Shown: positions 16,954-27,002 of the stretch, in pieces | Layout: each line of letters starts with the position of its first letter | How positions within the stretch are numbered: the stretch's first letter is position 1 | DNA from: Sunxiuqinia rutila | Lineage (GTDB): Bacteria > Bacteroidota > Bacteroidia > Bacteroidales > Prolixibacteraceae | DNA: 64,000 nucleotides | NCBI RefSeq assembly: GCF_050589705.1 | Contig: NZ_JBNGOT010000012.1 | Coordinates: 1-64,000 of the forward strand | Reading direction: 5' to 3' | Notes under the pieces: model-generated | The model's database searches: none | What the model was told of the DNA's origin: nothing | What the model saw: the letters and a program-made list of their open reading frames with translations, nothing else | Made by a program: the position numbers and the translations under genes

Positions 16954-18849
16954 TTATTGGTTCGGGTTCTTAACAATTTGTGGATTGTTATTTCTGATAT
17001 CATCATTGATAAATGAATAGTAGTTGCCTAAACGGAAACGATCAGCTCCAGTAACCTGACTGGGAATAACCTGCTTAAAGACATACTTTTCATTGTTCGG
17101 ACTACCTGGTTCATAATATTTGTATGGCCACAAACCAAATACACGGGTACTTACTTCGTCTGCTTTCCAAGGTTGCTCTGTCAATGGTGTTTTTTCTCCA
17201 TTCCAGACCACATGAGCCAAACGCCAGCGTTTCATATCCCACAACTGATGTCCTTCAAAAGCGAGCTCAACTTTACGTTCATGAGCAATGCGGTCAAAAG
17301 ACACATCAGCTGCAGTCAGGTCTATTGCAAATCCAGCGCGACGACGTATTATATTTAAGTACTCTGCAGCTGTATCGTCATCACCCAATTCAAAAGCAGC
17401 CTCCGCAGCGTTCAAGTACACTTCGCCCAGACGGTAGCGTACCCACCAGCGATCACTTTTCAAACCACGTTGTCCTGATCCAGTTGCCGTATCCATAAAC
17501 TTACGAACATAGAACCCGGATTGGGCACTAAACTCACGACCATCAATAGGGCCATCAAAACCAACTACCTGACGGGGAGTGTCTGTTCCGGGAAGTTCTT
17601 TCCGCTGACCAAATTCATCGCCTGTAACAATAGTACCATCCGCCAAAATATAGCCAGCCCAAATGTCCAGGTCTTTTCCTTTAAATTTTGAGCCGGGCAA
17701 CATGACTGTTCCTGCCAAGCGGGCATCACGCCCCGCAAACATATCCATCGGATTATCAAAATAGATGTAATCATCGCCATTCATGGTCTCAAAAGGCTTA
17801 AAAGTATTATCCAGCATCTCAAATGACTGAACCAAGTTTAACGAAGGATTGGTACGACCGCCTTCCAAATCTTCGGCACCTGACCATGGCTGGTTCCATA
17901 GAGTCCATTGGTTAGAACGTCCATCTGCACGCTCACTTTGCACATAATCGCGTACAAAAATTACTTCTGGATTATTGGCTTTATCGATAAACAAACTGGA
18001 GAAATTTTCAGACAAATCTTCCTTTTTATTATACAGCGAATAAGGACCATTCTCGATTAACTCTTCGGCTGCATCCAATGCAATAGTATAATAGCCGTCA
18101 GCCATGCTCACCGGAATGCCAACCTCTCCACCCGGTAGCGAAACACTGGGCGTACTAACCCCATATTTGGCAATGGAAGCTGCGTAAAGCGCCACCCGTG
18201 ATTTCATTGCCAATACTAAACCTTGTGTAGCCCGGCTCTTAATATCAACATTATTGGGCAGGTCATTCTGAATATCTTCCAATTCACTGATAATGAAATC
18301 ATAGATTTCAGACTCCTTTGCACGTGGGTGTTCCAAGTAAGAAGCATCACCGCTAAAATCATAGGTTAAAGGTTCCAGAATTAATGGAACTCCTCCCATA
18401 CGTTTTACCAACTCAAAGTAATTGACGGCACGGAGGAATCGGCCTTCAGCAATAAAACGTGCTTTTACTGCCGGATCCAAGCCATCAGTCAGTTCTGAGC
18501 TTGCTTTTTGAATATACAAATTAAGTTCGCGGATGTAACTATAATTCCACAGGCCCCAGTCACCATAGCCCCAGTCGTTATTTTTATGCCGCCAGTAATC
18601 CCCAAAGTTGGAAGCAAAGGCTTCGTCAAAATCAGCATATGTCCACCAGCTATTCACAGACTGGTATTCAGGAATCCGAAAGTACAAATCAGCTACAACA
18701 GACAAAATAAGACTTTCATCTTTCCAGACCTGATCATCCAACAGGATGTTGGTCGGTTCCCTGTCCAGAAAGTCATCATCGTTACATCCCCAGGTGAAGA
18801 CAAACAACAAGATTAGTATATAACTCAATTTTTTCATGTTCAATTTCAT
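16954..18849 (-). CDS. SusD/RagB family nutrient-binding outer-membrane lipoprotein (PUL A)
   Basis: This 631-residue SusD-like protein forms the lid of the SusC transporter and binds glycan. The signal peptide and lipobox FTWGC are best explained by starting at 18837 (MKKLSYILILL); 18849 is an upstream alternative that still lies after the SusC stop. Conserved SusD features include RFIAEGRFLRAVNYFELVKRMGGVPLI (TPR helices near residues 130-155), SRATQGLVLAMKSRVALYAAS, and the C-terminal RYRLGEVYLNAAEAAFELG and HERKVELAFEGHQLWDMKRW segments. It follows SusC with 8 bases between stop and the upstream start. The specific ligand is unknown but should be the sulfated glycan attacked by the downstream enzymes. 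Confidence 0.95.
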   Translation of the reverse strand: MKLNMKKLSYILILLFVFTWGCNDDDFLDREPTNILLDDQVWKDESLILSVVADLYFRIPEYQSVNSWWTYADFDEAFASNFGDYWRHKNNDWGYGDWGLWNYSYIRELNLYIQKASSELTDGLDPAVKARFIAEGRFLRAVNYFELVKRMGGVPLILEPLTYDFSGDASYLEHPRAKESEIYDFIISELEDIQNDLPNNVDIKSRATQGLVLAMKSRVALYAASIAKYGVSTPSVSLPGGEVGIPVSMADGYYTIALDAAEELIENGPYSLYNKKEDLSENFSSLFIDKANNPEVIFVRDYVQSERADGRSNQWTLWNQPWSGAEDLEGGRTNPSLNLVQSFEMLDNTFKPFETMNGDDYIYFDNPMDMFAGRDARLAGTVMLPGSKFKGKDLDIWAGYILADGTIVTGDEFGQRKELPGTDTPRQVVGFDGPIDGREFSAQSGFYVRKFMDTATGSGQRGLKSDRWWVRYRLGEVYLNAAEAAFELGDDDTAAEYLNIIRRRAGFAIDLTAADVSFDRIAHERKVELAFEGHQLWDMKRWRLAHVVWNGEKTPLTEQPWKADEVSTRVFGLWPYKYYEPGSPNNEKYVFKQVIPSQVTGADRFRLGNYYSFINDDIRNNNPQIVKNPNQ

Positions 18850-18857
18850 TTTTTAGG

Positions 18858-21800
18858 TTAGAAAGAAAGGTTAACACCAATATTGACCATTCGATTTTGT
18901 GGATATTGTAACCCATTAGGCTCCATCACCTCAGGCTCTACTCCCAGTTTTTTCAGGTTATCAATAGAGAACAGGTTGTAGGAGTTAACATACAAACGGG
19001 CTTTTTGCATGCCCACTTTCTGTACCAGATACTGTGGAATGGAGTACCCCACTTCTAAAGTTCTTAAACGAATGTAACGAGCATTGGTCAACCAAAAAGT
19101 TGATTGCTTATTGTAGTTATTGTGCCAACCGGTATTAAATCGTAAAGCCGGATATTTGCCCGAGAGCCATGGACTATTCAAATCAAAAGGATCTTCACGG
19201 TGCCAACGGTCATCGTAAAACTGGCTCAACAGGTTACCTGTATTTTGATAGGGCCAGCGAATTTCCCAATTTTGATTGTAGGAATAGGCAGAGCCTCCAG
19301 AGAAATCTGCTTTCAGATCAAAACCTTTGTAATCGGCACTAATATGAAAACCGAAGTTTACAATAGGGTTCCGATCCCTTGGGAAACCAATGGGGCGTTC
19401 GTCTAAACCGTTGATCCGTCCATCACCATTCACATCTTTGTAAATCAAGTCACCCGGCAACATGGTGCGGTTTCCTTCTCCATCGTTGTTAATGGGATAG
19501 TTATTGATTTCTTCAAACGACTCAAATTGGCCGATCACTTCATATCCCCAGAAAATACCTGTCCATCGATCTTCAGATGAGTTCCGGTAATGATCCCAGG
19601 AGTTTCCAAAACGAGGCTTATAAGACTCCAGAAATTTTTCACGAGCAAATGAAATATTTCCGCCAACGGTATAGTTCAAATCGCCAGTTTTTCCATTGTA
19701 AGCAATCGATGTCTCAGCTCCCATTATTGCATCACTGTTGACGTTTTCGTCCGGTAAAGAATACCCCACTTCGTTGGGAATCAAAATATCATACTTACGG
19801 CCACGTAAGCCTTCGCGTTTCCGGTAGAAATAATCAACCGTACCGCTCAATTTACCATTCATAAACGAATAATCGGCACCAATGTCGGTAATGGTACTGG
19901 TAAACCAGGAAATGGAAGTAACAGGAACACCTCTGTCACGGGCTCCGGTAATAATCTCACCATCCATGACCACCGCTTGCGAAGCGTAATCATAACCTGT
20001 CAGATAGGCAAAATTCCCAATAAATCTGTCATCACCAGAACCAATTCCCATATTAACGTTGTCATCACCCAGTTCTCCGTAAGAAGCGCGTAATTTCAAG
20101 TCCAGACTACTCTCTCCCAGTAGGTTTTTGGCAAAATTTTCATTGGTAATTCGCCAGCCTATTGATCCGGAAGGGAAAAACCCCCAACGTTGGTCTGATA
20201 CAAATTTCCAGGAGGCATCTTCGCGACCAGCGAGTTCCAGGTAATATTTATTGTCATAATTGTAATTGAAACGTCCGATATAACCAATACGAGCACTCTC
20301 TTCATCAGAATCATTGTAGGTATCCATATCCGGAAACTGAAGCAATGGCAAGGCATTGGTTTTTGGTACGGCATGAACCCAAACATCCAAATCGCGTCGT
20401 TCAATCCGTTCGTTTACAAAAGTAGCAGCAATGCTATGCTTTCCGAAGTCTTTGACGTAGTTGATTTGTCCTTGCAAAACGGTCTCCAGTACTTTATGTG
20501 TTCCACGCTCCCTCCAAGGATTTAGGTTCTGAAAGGTAATCCGGTATTCATCCGTTTCCGGGAAATAAGAATAAGCATCATAAGTGTATTCATGACCATT
20601 CATTAAGCGATCAGCAATGTAATGAGAATAAGTCCCTTTCACTGTTAAGCCATCTATTGGAATATCATACTCACCGGTGAAATTCAGTTGCAATGCTCTC
20701 CAGTCTTCAGTCCAGTAACCAGACTTCTCTTTGGTTAGCAATCCCCAGTTTTCGGCCATGTGTCCAATGTTATTAATGTATTCCGGATTATCATTGGCAT
20801 ATGGTCGTTCCGTCGGGCGGTTGCGGAACAAAGCAAAACGAGGTGCCCAATAGTCATCACCACCAGGGACACCCGGGTTATCGCGAGTTTCAATACGACC
20901 ATTAATCGAAACACCAACTTTTATACGATCGGTAATCCTCGCGTCAATATTAGACTGGAAATTGGTTCGTCCAAATGTAAATTCACGCCCCAACATAGAA
21001 TTCTGATCCAGACGTGTAACTGATAAATAGTAGTTGATTCTATCAGATCCACCCGAAGTACTAACGTTAATGGAAGTTTGTGGAGAGTTTGGCTCGATAA
21101 TGAAATCATACCAATCGAAACTCTTATAACCATATTCCGTTCCTGCCTTCCACTTGTCCAATTCGTCTGGTGTAATGTTCGTACTTCCATCCAGGTTCAT
21201 TTCAGCATAAGCTTTACCAAGCATCCATTCATAAGCACCTACTGTTTCCGGGAACCGGGTCCAATTTTGCCAGCCGGTATAAGCATCTACATTAATGGTA
21301 TTTTTAGTGCCAAGCTTTCCACGCTTGGTAGTCACTACCACTACCCCATTTGCTGCCCGCACCCCATAGATTGCAGCGGAAGCATCTTTCAACACCGTAA
21401 TACTCTCAATATCATTTGGAGAAAGGTTATTGAACTGTCCGGCATCCTTTTGAATGCCATCAATAACATACAAGGGGTTCCCCATATTACGAATCTGAAT
21501 CGTAGCACTGGCTCCTGGACGTCCATCCGGCATACGGAAAGTTACGCCGGCAATTTTACCGGCTAGGGCTCCCGAAACAGTAGTTGAATGTACCCTGTCC
21601 AGATCTTCCGCAGTTACACCGGAAATAGCCCCGGTTAACGACTCTTTCTTTTGAACACCATAGCCAACAGCTACCACTTCCTCCAGTCCAATAGAAGATT
21701 CACTCATGGTAATATTAATCACACTTTGACTGCCCACTTCTACTTCCAGGGTCTCCATTCCAACAAAAGAAAAAACAAGCGTTGTCACTCCGTCATCCAA

Positions 21801-22301
21801 GTTAATGTCGTAGCTACCATCCACATCAGTAATGGTTCCCTTCGTTGTTCCTTTGACTACAACAGTTACTCCTGGCAGTGGTTCTCCACCTTGGTCAACC
21901 ACCTTTCCAGTGATCTTTTTCGCCTGGGCAATTTGGGTAGATGTTAAGACTACCAAGTCATTCTCCAGAATTTGATAACTAATGTTTGAACCTTTAAAAA
22001 GTTTGTCCAAAACTCCCCTAACATTCTCATCTTTAACTGTGAAATCAACGATCTTATCAATGTTCGTAAAATCATCATTAAAGAAAAAACGAAAGCGACT
22101 TTGGTTCTCAATCTCAGTGAAGACTTCTCTGATGGATTTTCCACGATAATCGCCATCGAACTTAGCATTCTGCGAATATACAGAGGCGTTTACCTGGACC
22201 AGAAAAGCCAAAATAAAAATGGCTGTTAGTTTCATTACAAGCAATGTTTTTTTAAGCTTCCCCCTCGCAGGGAAAACAAATCCAACTCGATTTTTTTTCA
22301 T
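18858..22301 (-). CDS. SusC/RagA TonB-dependent transporter with STN signalling domain (PUL A)
   Basis: This is a 1147-residue outer-membrane importer. Domains in order: signal peptide (hydrophobic MKLTAIFILAFLVQVNA, residues 23-39), STN/secretin-TonB signalling domain (about 46-120), carboxypeptidase-regulatory-like domain (about 128-205, GEPLPGVTVVVKGT), plug (about 212-330, DPLYVIDGIQ-like and TVLKDASAAIYGVRAANGVV), then a 22-strand barrel ending NIGVNLSF. The STN domain is the part that contacts FecR-type anti-sigma factors, and an ECF sigma/FecR pair lies directly upstream on the same strand. Binding of the cognate oligosaccharide would therefore both import it and trigger transcription. 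The gene has its own leader region (22302-22392) behind a terminator. Confidence 0.95.
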   Translation of the reverse strand: MKKNRVGFVFPARGKLKKTLLVMKLTAIFILAFLVQVNASVYSQNAKFDGDYRGKSIREVFTEIENQSRFRFFFNDDFTNIDKIVDFTVKDENVRGVLDKLFKGSNISYQILENDLVVLTSTQIAQAKKITGKVVDQGGEPLPGVTVVVKGTTKGTITDVDGSYDINLDDGVTTLVFSFVGMETLEVEVGSQSVINITMSESSIGLEEVVAVGYGVQKKESLTGAISGVTAEDLDRVHSTTVSGALAGKIAGVTFRMPDGRPGASATIQIRNMGNPLYVIDGIQKDAGQFNNLSPNDIESITVLKDASAAIYGVRAANGVVVVTTKRGKLGTKNTINVDAYTGWQNWTRFPETVGAYEWMLGKAYAEMNLDGSTNITPDELDKWKAGTEYGYKSFDWYDFIIEPNSPQTSINVSTSGGSDRINYYLSVTRLDQNSMLGREFTFGRTNFQSNIDARITDRIKVGVSINGRIETRDNPGVPGGDDYWAPRFALFRNRPTERPYANDNPEYINNIGHMAENWGLLTKEKSGYWTEDWRALQLNFTGEYDIPIDGLTVKGTYSHYIADRLMNGHEYTYDAYSYFPETDEYRITFQNLNPWRERGTHKVLETVLQGQINYVKDFGKHSIAATFVNERIERRDLDVWVHAVPKTNALPLLQFPDMDTYNDSDEESARIGYIGRFNYNYDNKYYLELAGREDASWKFVSDQRWGFFPSGSIGWRITNENFAKNLLGESSLDLKLRASYGELGDDNVNMGIGSGDDRFIGNFAYLTGYDYASQAVVMDGEIITGARDRGVPVTSISWFTSTITDIGADYSFMNGKLSGTVDYFYRKREGLRGRKYDILIPNEVGYSLPDENVNSDAIMGAETSIAYNGKTGDLNYTVGGNISFAREKFLESYKPRFGNSWDHYRNSSEDRWTGIFWGYEVIGQFESFEEINNYPINNDGEGNRTMLPGDLIYKDVNGDGRINGLDERPIGFPRDRNPIVNFGFHISADYKGFDLKADFSGGSAYSYNQNWEIRWPYQNTGNLLSQFYDDRWHREDPFDLNSPWLSGKYPALRFNTGWHNNYNKQSTFWLTNARYIRLRTLEVGYSIPQYLVQKVGMQKARLYVNSYNLFSIDNLKKLGVEPEVMEPNGLQYPQNRMVNIGVNLSF

Positions 22302-22392
22302 ACATTTGGTTTGTTAAATGGGTTACAATAGATGCGTGCAGCAGCGACCAACTTATGCCGCATCAATTAAAATTTAACTCAATCATTTTTCA

Positions 22393-22422
22393 AAGGGAAT
22401 AGATGGGCTTATCTGTTCCCTT
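22393..22422 (-). terminator. Terminator separating the FecI/FecR pair from SusC
   Basis: AAGGGAATAGAT (22393-22404) pairs with ATCTGTTCCCTT (22411-22422) through one G-U pair and a 6-nt loop. It starts 6 bases after the FecR stop codon. The plus-strand side has the better T-run (TTTTATTTT), while the minus-strand side has TTTGAAAAA, so it could act in either direction. It would uncouple the regulator transcript from the strongly induced SusC transcript. Confidence 0.6.
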
Positions 22423-22427
22423 TTATT

Positions 22428-23507
22428 TTAATTCTTTTTAAAATTTCTGGTTCTTTTTAAATCTTTGTTTATCGTTACTGTTTTTCCTTCTATTTTGTAT
22501 GAAATCGGCGAAGTAATGGTAATCACATCCATTACTTGTTGCAATGTTTCATCCTGAAGAGTTCCTGAAAATTTGTAATCCGCAACCTCGCTCGACTCAA
22601 ATTCAAAAGTATAGTCATACTTTCGACCTAAAGTGACAACCAGGTCTTTCAAGGACTCACTCTCAAAGATTAGCTGATCATATTTCCAGCCAATGAGCGA
22701 GCGTGTATCCACATTTATCAAAATAACCATCCGCGGATCACCATTTTTTATGGCATCTTCCCTGCTTTTGTAAAACGTAGCTTTTGAATTTGGATTTAAA
22801 AACACCTGCTCGCCAATCTTTTCTGTTTCGTGATTCAATTTCACTTTCCCATTGACTAGGATTGTCTCAATCGTTTGCTCCTCTTCATATGCCTGAACGT
22901 TGAATTCGGTACCAATGGCCTCGACAATAAAGCCATGTGCATTCACTCTGAACGGAAGTTGCTTATTTTTAACAACCTCAAAATAACCTTCGCCAGTTAA
23001 TAAAACATTCCGCTCATTCTTATTAAAAGCTGTAGAGTATCTCAGCGTACTTCCGGCATTGAGCCAGACTTTAGAACTGTCTGGTAAAATAACTTCTGAT
23101 TTTGCTCCAAGAGGAGCTGAAATTTCACAGTAGAATGTAGGTTCTGGCTCACCTTTGCCTTTAAAATTGCTTACCACTATGCCACCTATCAGAAATGAAA
23201 AAATAACAACTGCAGCAATTTTCAGCACTCTTAAATAAAGCGGAATCAAACGACCTCTTGATGCCTGTTGCTGAATTTCTATCTGCCGCTGAACTTTTTG
23301 GTAGGTTGCTTCGCTAGAAAAATGACCACTTGTAGAAAAGTTGTTTTCTTCCAAACTCTGAAGCATTTGCTTTTTAAGTGCAACAGCCGATTGCTCCTTT
23401 TCAAAAAAAGCTTCCAGTTCGTATAACTCCGACAAAGAGCACTCCTCTTCATAGAATTTCTCAAGCAACTGGTTAAACCGGGGGTCTATGTATAAATTCT
23501 TCCTCAT
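22428..23507 (-). CDS. FecR-family anti-sigma factor (complete)
   Basis: This 359-residue inner-membrane regulator has an N-terminal cytoplasmic helical part (MRKNLYIDPRFNQLLEKFYEEE) that would hold the ECF sigma factor. One transmembrane helix lies about residues 92-111 (LKIAAVVIFSFLIGGIVV). The periplasmic FecR domain (about 125-225) contains the typical GAKSEVILPDSSKVWLNAGSTLRY and LTGEGYFEVVKNKQLPFRVNA. A C-terminal DUF4974 domain (about 280-350) contains LVVTLGRKYDYTFEF, YKFSGTLQDETLQQVM and ISYKIEGKTVTI. DUF4974 is the part expected to meet the STN domain of SusC. It lies downstream of its sigma factor with 159 bases between. Compare the shortened homologue at 35831-36772. Confidence 0.93.
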   Translation of the reverse strand: MRKNLYIDPRFNQLLEKFYEEECSLSELYELEAFFEKEQSAVALKKQMLQSLEENNFSTSGHFSSEATYQKVQRQIEIQQQASRGRLIPLYLRVLKIAAVVIFSFLIGGIVVSNFKGKGEPEPTFYCEISAPLGAKSEVILPDSSKVWLNAGSTLRYSTAFNKNERNVLLTGEGYFEVVKNKQLPFRVNAHGFIVEAIGTEFNVQAYEEEQTIETILVNGKVKLNHETEKIGEQVFLNPNSKATFYKSREDAIKNGDPRMVILINVDTRSLIGWKYDQLIFESESLKDLVVTLGRKYDYTFEFESSEVADYKFSGTLQDETLQQVMDVITITSPISYKIEGKTVTINKDLKRTRNFKKN

Positions 23508-23666
23508 TGTGCTAATAGTACAAGAAGCCTTTATAGAACACTCAAAAAAAAATTAAAAAAATTACATTATTTTTTTCACGAATCAGATTGGCTAAAATGA
23601 TTACAGGAAATATGGAGTTGTCTATGAATTTTTGATACCCCAAAATACGAAATGCAAAACAACACC

Positions 23667-24266
23667 TTAACAGAATTGAAGAATACTGTTACTAACACAA
23701 AAAAGAATAAAAAGATACTCCCCTTTTAGATTCTCTTTTAAAAACTTGGTGGTCCGGTAAATTTGATTTTCAACTGTCCGAATTGATAAGCCCAGCTGCT
23801 TTGCAATCTCTGGGTTTGATAATCCATCAATACGGCTTAATTTGAAGACATTTCGTTGCTGTGCTGGTATTTTTTGCAGAAGTAAACCAATTCGATTATC
23901 CAATTCACTGAATAGTAGTTGAGATTCAGGGCTATCTCCAAAAGAATAATTAGAATTCAAAATATATTTTTCATACTTCTGCTTTACAACCTGATGCTTC
24001 ATATGATTAAATACCCTATTGACGGTCATCTGATAGAGAAAGCTTTTAAATGATTTGTCTTCGTCAATATCTTCCCGTATTTCCCAAATACGCATAAAAA
24101 CATCCTGCACAATTTCCTCTGCTGTAAAAGAATCTTTCAGATAAGAAAAAGAAAATTCAAAAAGTCTTTCACTATAGGTTACAAAAATCTCATGAAAGGC
24201 CTTGACATCTCCCCTCTTCATCTTCAGAACCAAATTCCGATTGATATTTGAAGCGTTTTTTGACAA
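23667..24266 (-). CDS. ECF-type RNA polymerase sigma factor (FecI-like)
   Basis: This 199-residue sigma-70 family protein contains region 2 (RLFEFSFSYLKDSFTAEEIV followed by QDVFMRIWEIREDI, about residues 34-67) and region 4 (IPAQQRNVFKLSRIDGLSNP followed by EIAKQLGLSIRTVENQIYRT, about 138-177). It would direct polymerase to the SusC promoter of PUL A when FecR releases it. It is the most upstream gene of PUL A, and the 234 bases before it (24267-24500) separate it from the DUF4965 gene. Its C-terminus (KGEYLFILFCVSNSILQFC) is hydrophobic, a common end for this group. A close paralogue is encoded at 36834-37421. Confidence 0.95.
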   Translation of the reverse strand: MSKNASNINRNLVLKMKRGDVKAFHEIFVTYSERLFEFSFSYLKDSFTAEEIVQDVFMRIWEIREDIDEDKSFKSFLYQMTVNRVFNHMKHQVVKQKYEKYILNSNYSFGDSPESQLLFSELDNRIGLLLQKIPAQQRNVFKLSRIDGLSNPEIAKQLGLSIRTVENQIYRTTKFLKENLKGEYLFILFCVSNSILQFC

Positions 24267-24500
24267 TTGTTAGACTGTTAAATTAGAAAGCAGCCACAAA
24301 AATAACAATAAATAAATCAAATTAATCATAACTCATCCCTCCCCTATGAAAAGCACCATAAAGTCGATCAATTTGTATGGTACTTAATACAAAACACAAT
24401 AAGTGCTCGCAGCATCCTTCTGCCAACAAGCTAAAGCCGCCAACAAAAGAATAGCTGCAAACACTATTACTACTTACTACTACTCTTATTTTATTAAATC

Positions 24501-27002
24501 TTACTTATCCAATAATTTTATAAAATATCCGCCAACAACTGAACGAGCCTGAAACCCGACCTGCTTAGCACTAGGGGTTTCATACCAATCCGACATTGGG
24601 ACCCGATCTGGTGTTTCGGTTACAAAAGCATGCAAGGGATCAATAAACTTTTGAAAAGTTTCCTGATCATTTGCCAGAGTTGCTGTCCAAACAATCCAAT
24701 CCGACTTCGTGTAAGTTCTACGGTTATCCAAAGGCAGACCATACTTATTTTGCTTGGTTAAATAATAAGCCACTTCAGTTTGAGCTACCTCTGAGGGGAA
24801 AATTCCAAGATCCATAATTTTATCCCATACCAGATTATACTTTTGGCTCCAGGTTCCGGGCTGGTCAAATGTCAATCGATAATGATCTCCATCGTCTGCC
24901 ATTTTCATCCATTCCTGCGCCATTCGCTTTGCTTCTGTAGTATATTTTTTTGCGATCTCTTTCTTCCCTAACATCTCTGCTAAACGACCATAGCTGGCAA
25001 TCCCCATAATCGCTTTTACCGACAGGTTTACATTATGAGCAAAGTGACCTGCAAAATCATCTGTGCACAATTGGTTGTCCGGATCAAGTCCATTCTCCAA
25101 CAAATAATTGGACCAGGTAGTCAGTGCTTCCCAATGCTCTGCAGCATAATCAGCATTTCCTTCCATTTCGGCAATGGCCGCAGTTAAAATTACCATATTA
25201 CCTGATTCCTCAACCGGCATATCGCCACCATAGGTTTGCCCATTGGCCAACGGATAGGTACCCACATCATGAGCAGCAAAAGGTTTATTCCACTTGCCAC
25301 TTTCGGTATAATAAAAAATCGGATTTAACATCCCTTTCAGCAACTCAGGATTATATTTTAAATACAGCGGGGCAGACGGATAGGTCACATCAACAGTACC
25401 AATGGAACCGTTGCTGAAGTTTTCTTTTGACAAAAACAAGATGTTACCTTCCGTATCTTTTACCAGTTTGTGAGCTGCAATACTTTGGCGAAAAGCCAAC
25501 ACACAAAGATCGGCATAGTTTTTACCACCTGCAGTAAGAGTCTCTTCCCACAACTGGTTATCAAACTCAGCACAGCGGTTCATTACCTGCGTATATTCAG
25601 CAGAGGCTGCCTGTAATGCATCATTTATTGTGAAGTTACCATCTTTGGTCCACCAACCTTTCAGGTTGTCTCCAAAGTACTGAATTGATTCCAGATCATC
25701 ATAGGCAAGCATCACATAACCAGCTTCCGTTTTAGAGCCAACTGCTCCAATATCATCAACATAAACCATAGCAGGCATTTGCTTTACCGGTCGTGTAATC
25801 ATGCTACTAACGCCAGAGACTTTTCCTTCTGCTTCAAAATTATGCTTTGAAGTAAAATAGTCCTCAATGGACACACTCGCATTTTCCCGCTGATTGGTTG
25901 CCAGGTAAACATATCCCCAATCGATACGAATATTATCTCCCTTCTTCTCCAAAACAGGCTGCTCAGTGGTTCCCGCTTTTACATAATCAATAGGTCCGGT
26001 CTTTCCCTTAACAACTTCCACTTCCTGAGCAGGCACATTTACAGCCCATTCCGGAGTAGCTTCAATATAAACCTGAACGTCATGTTCAGCCCCATCATTC
26101 GAAACCACTTGATAGTTAATATAATTCACTGGACGCGATAGTAAATCCAAATCATTTGGTAATAAAGGTGAAACAAATTGAAGATTCAAATTAACAGGGC
26201 CGCAGGCAAACTCATAATGAGTTTGTGTGGCAGATAATGAGACACTTGTTTGAGTTGCTGTTTGCCTGAAAGTATTCTTATCAGAGCTCTGCTGGAAAAT
26301 CCCAAAATCAACATAGCCGCCACCTGTGCGATTATGACAATGTGCAGCAATAACATTTTTCTCCCCAAGTTTCAATAAAGAACGATCAATTTTTAAAATT
26401 ACATTGTTATGCCATTCATAAGCGGTTTTAACTAACTGTTCTCCGTTTAAATACAACTCAAAAATATCGTCATGCGAGTAAATCAGGTAAACATCTTCAT
26501 CTGGAATATTCGCAGGAATAGTAAACTCCCGACGAACCCAAATATCCTTTGTATCCCAGACCGTTCCGAGCGATGGCATTTCTCTGGTGCCAAAAGCACC
26601 ATTACCAGTCATCCATGAGGCATGATTAAAATCGACTTGTTCCCACCCTTTTGCGGGTGCTTTTTTTGTATATTGTCCTTTCCATGGCTCATAGTTTGCC
26701 ATTGGCACAATGGGTATCCAAGGTACATTTACCTCTCCCAGAAAACGATATACTTCCCCATCAACACGAACGGCTCCTATCAGGGAATGTGTCTTTCCTG
26801 TCCAGTGTTTTACAGGTTCATCATACAGTTTATCAGTCATTGACCATGCACTAGTGTATGGATCTATTGTAATCAGTGGATATGCCGGAGCTCTAAACTT
26901 TGTCACTGTGGGTACTTGTAATACTGCCTTCGGTTGCGAACAAAAAGAAAATGTCAGCCCTAACAATAGAATTACAAAAACAAAATATTGTTTTTTCTTC
27001 AT
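24501..27002 (-). CDS. DUF4965/DUF1793 (GtaA-like) secreted lipoprotein enzyme
   Basis: This 833-residue protein has a lipoprotein signal (LLLGLTFSFC, Cys about 21). The arrangement matches the Bacteroidota GtaA-like architecture: an N-terminal DUF4964-type segment (RAPAYPLITIDPYTSAWSMTD), an inserted jelly-roll (about residues 105-240, WVRREFTIPANI and LNGEQLVKTAYEWHNNVI), a DUF5127-type beta domain, then a helical DUF4965 plus DUF1793 (alpha/alpha)6 half containing NGQTYGGDMPVEESGNM and DNRRTYTKSDWIVWTA. Fungal relatives are called glutaminase A, but PUL members are often presumed glycoside hydrolases, so the activity is open. A strong terminator at 27454-27493 isolates it from PUL B upstream, so it probably has its own promoter in 27003-27453. 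Confidence 0.82.
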   Translation of the reverse strand: MKKKQYFVFVILLLGLTFSFCSQPKAVLQVPTVTKFRAPAYPLITIDPYTSAWSMTDKLYDEPVKHWTGKTHSLIGAVRVDGEVYRFLGEVNVPWIPIVPMANYEPWKGQYTKKAPAKGWEQVDFNHASWMTGNGAFGTREMPSLGTVWDTKDIWVRREFTIPANIPDEDVYLIYSHDDIFELYLNGEQLVKTAYEWHNNVILKIDRSLLKLGEKNVIAAHCHNRTGGGYVDFGIFQQSSDKNTFRQTATQTSVSLSATQTHYEFACGPVNLNLQFVSPLLPNDLDLLSRPVNYINYQVVSNDGAEHDVQVYIEATPEWAVNVPAQEVEVVKGKTGPIDYVKAGTTEQPVLEKKGDNIRIDWGYVYLATNQRENASVSIEDYFTSKHNFEAEGKVSGVSSMITRPVKQMPAMVYVDDIGAVGSKTEAGYVMLAYDDLESIQYFGDNLKGWWTKDGNFTINDALQAASAEYTQVMNRCAEFDNQLWEETLTAGGKNYADLCVLAFRQSIAAHKLVKDTEGNILFLSKENFSNGSIGTVDVTYPSAPLYLKYNPELLKGMLNPIFYYTESGKWNKPFAAHDVGTYPLANGQTYGGDMPVEESGNMVILTAAIAEMEGNADYAAEHWEALTTWSNYLLENGLDPDNQLCTDDFAGHFAHNVNLSVKAIMGIASYGRLAEMLGKKEIAKKYTTEAKRMAQEWMKMADDGDHYRLTFDQPGTWSQKYNLVWDKIMDLGIFPSEVAQTEVAYYLTKQNKYGLPLDNRRTYTKSDWIVWTATLANDQETFQKFIDPLHAFVTETPDRVPMSDWYETPSAKQVGFQARSVVGGYFIKLLDK

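Noticed and set aside
21078..21566. 162-codon plus-strand frame opposite SusC of PUL A
   Set aside because: It is a shadow of the conserved plug-domain coding region on the other strand.
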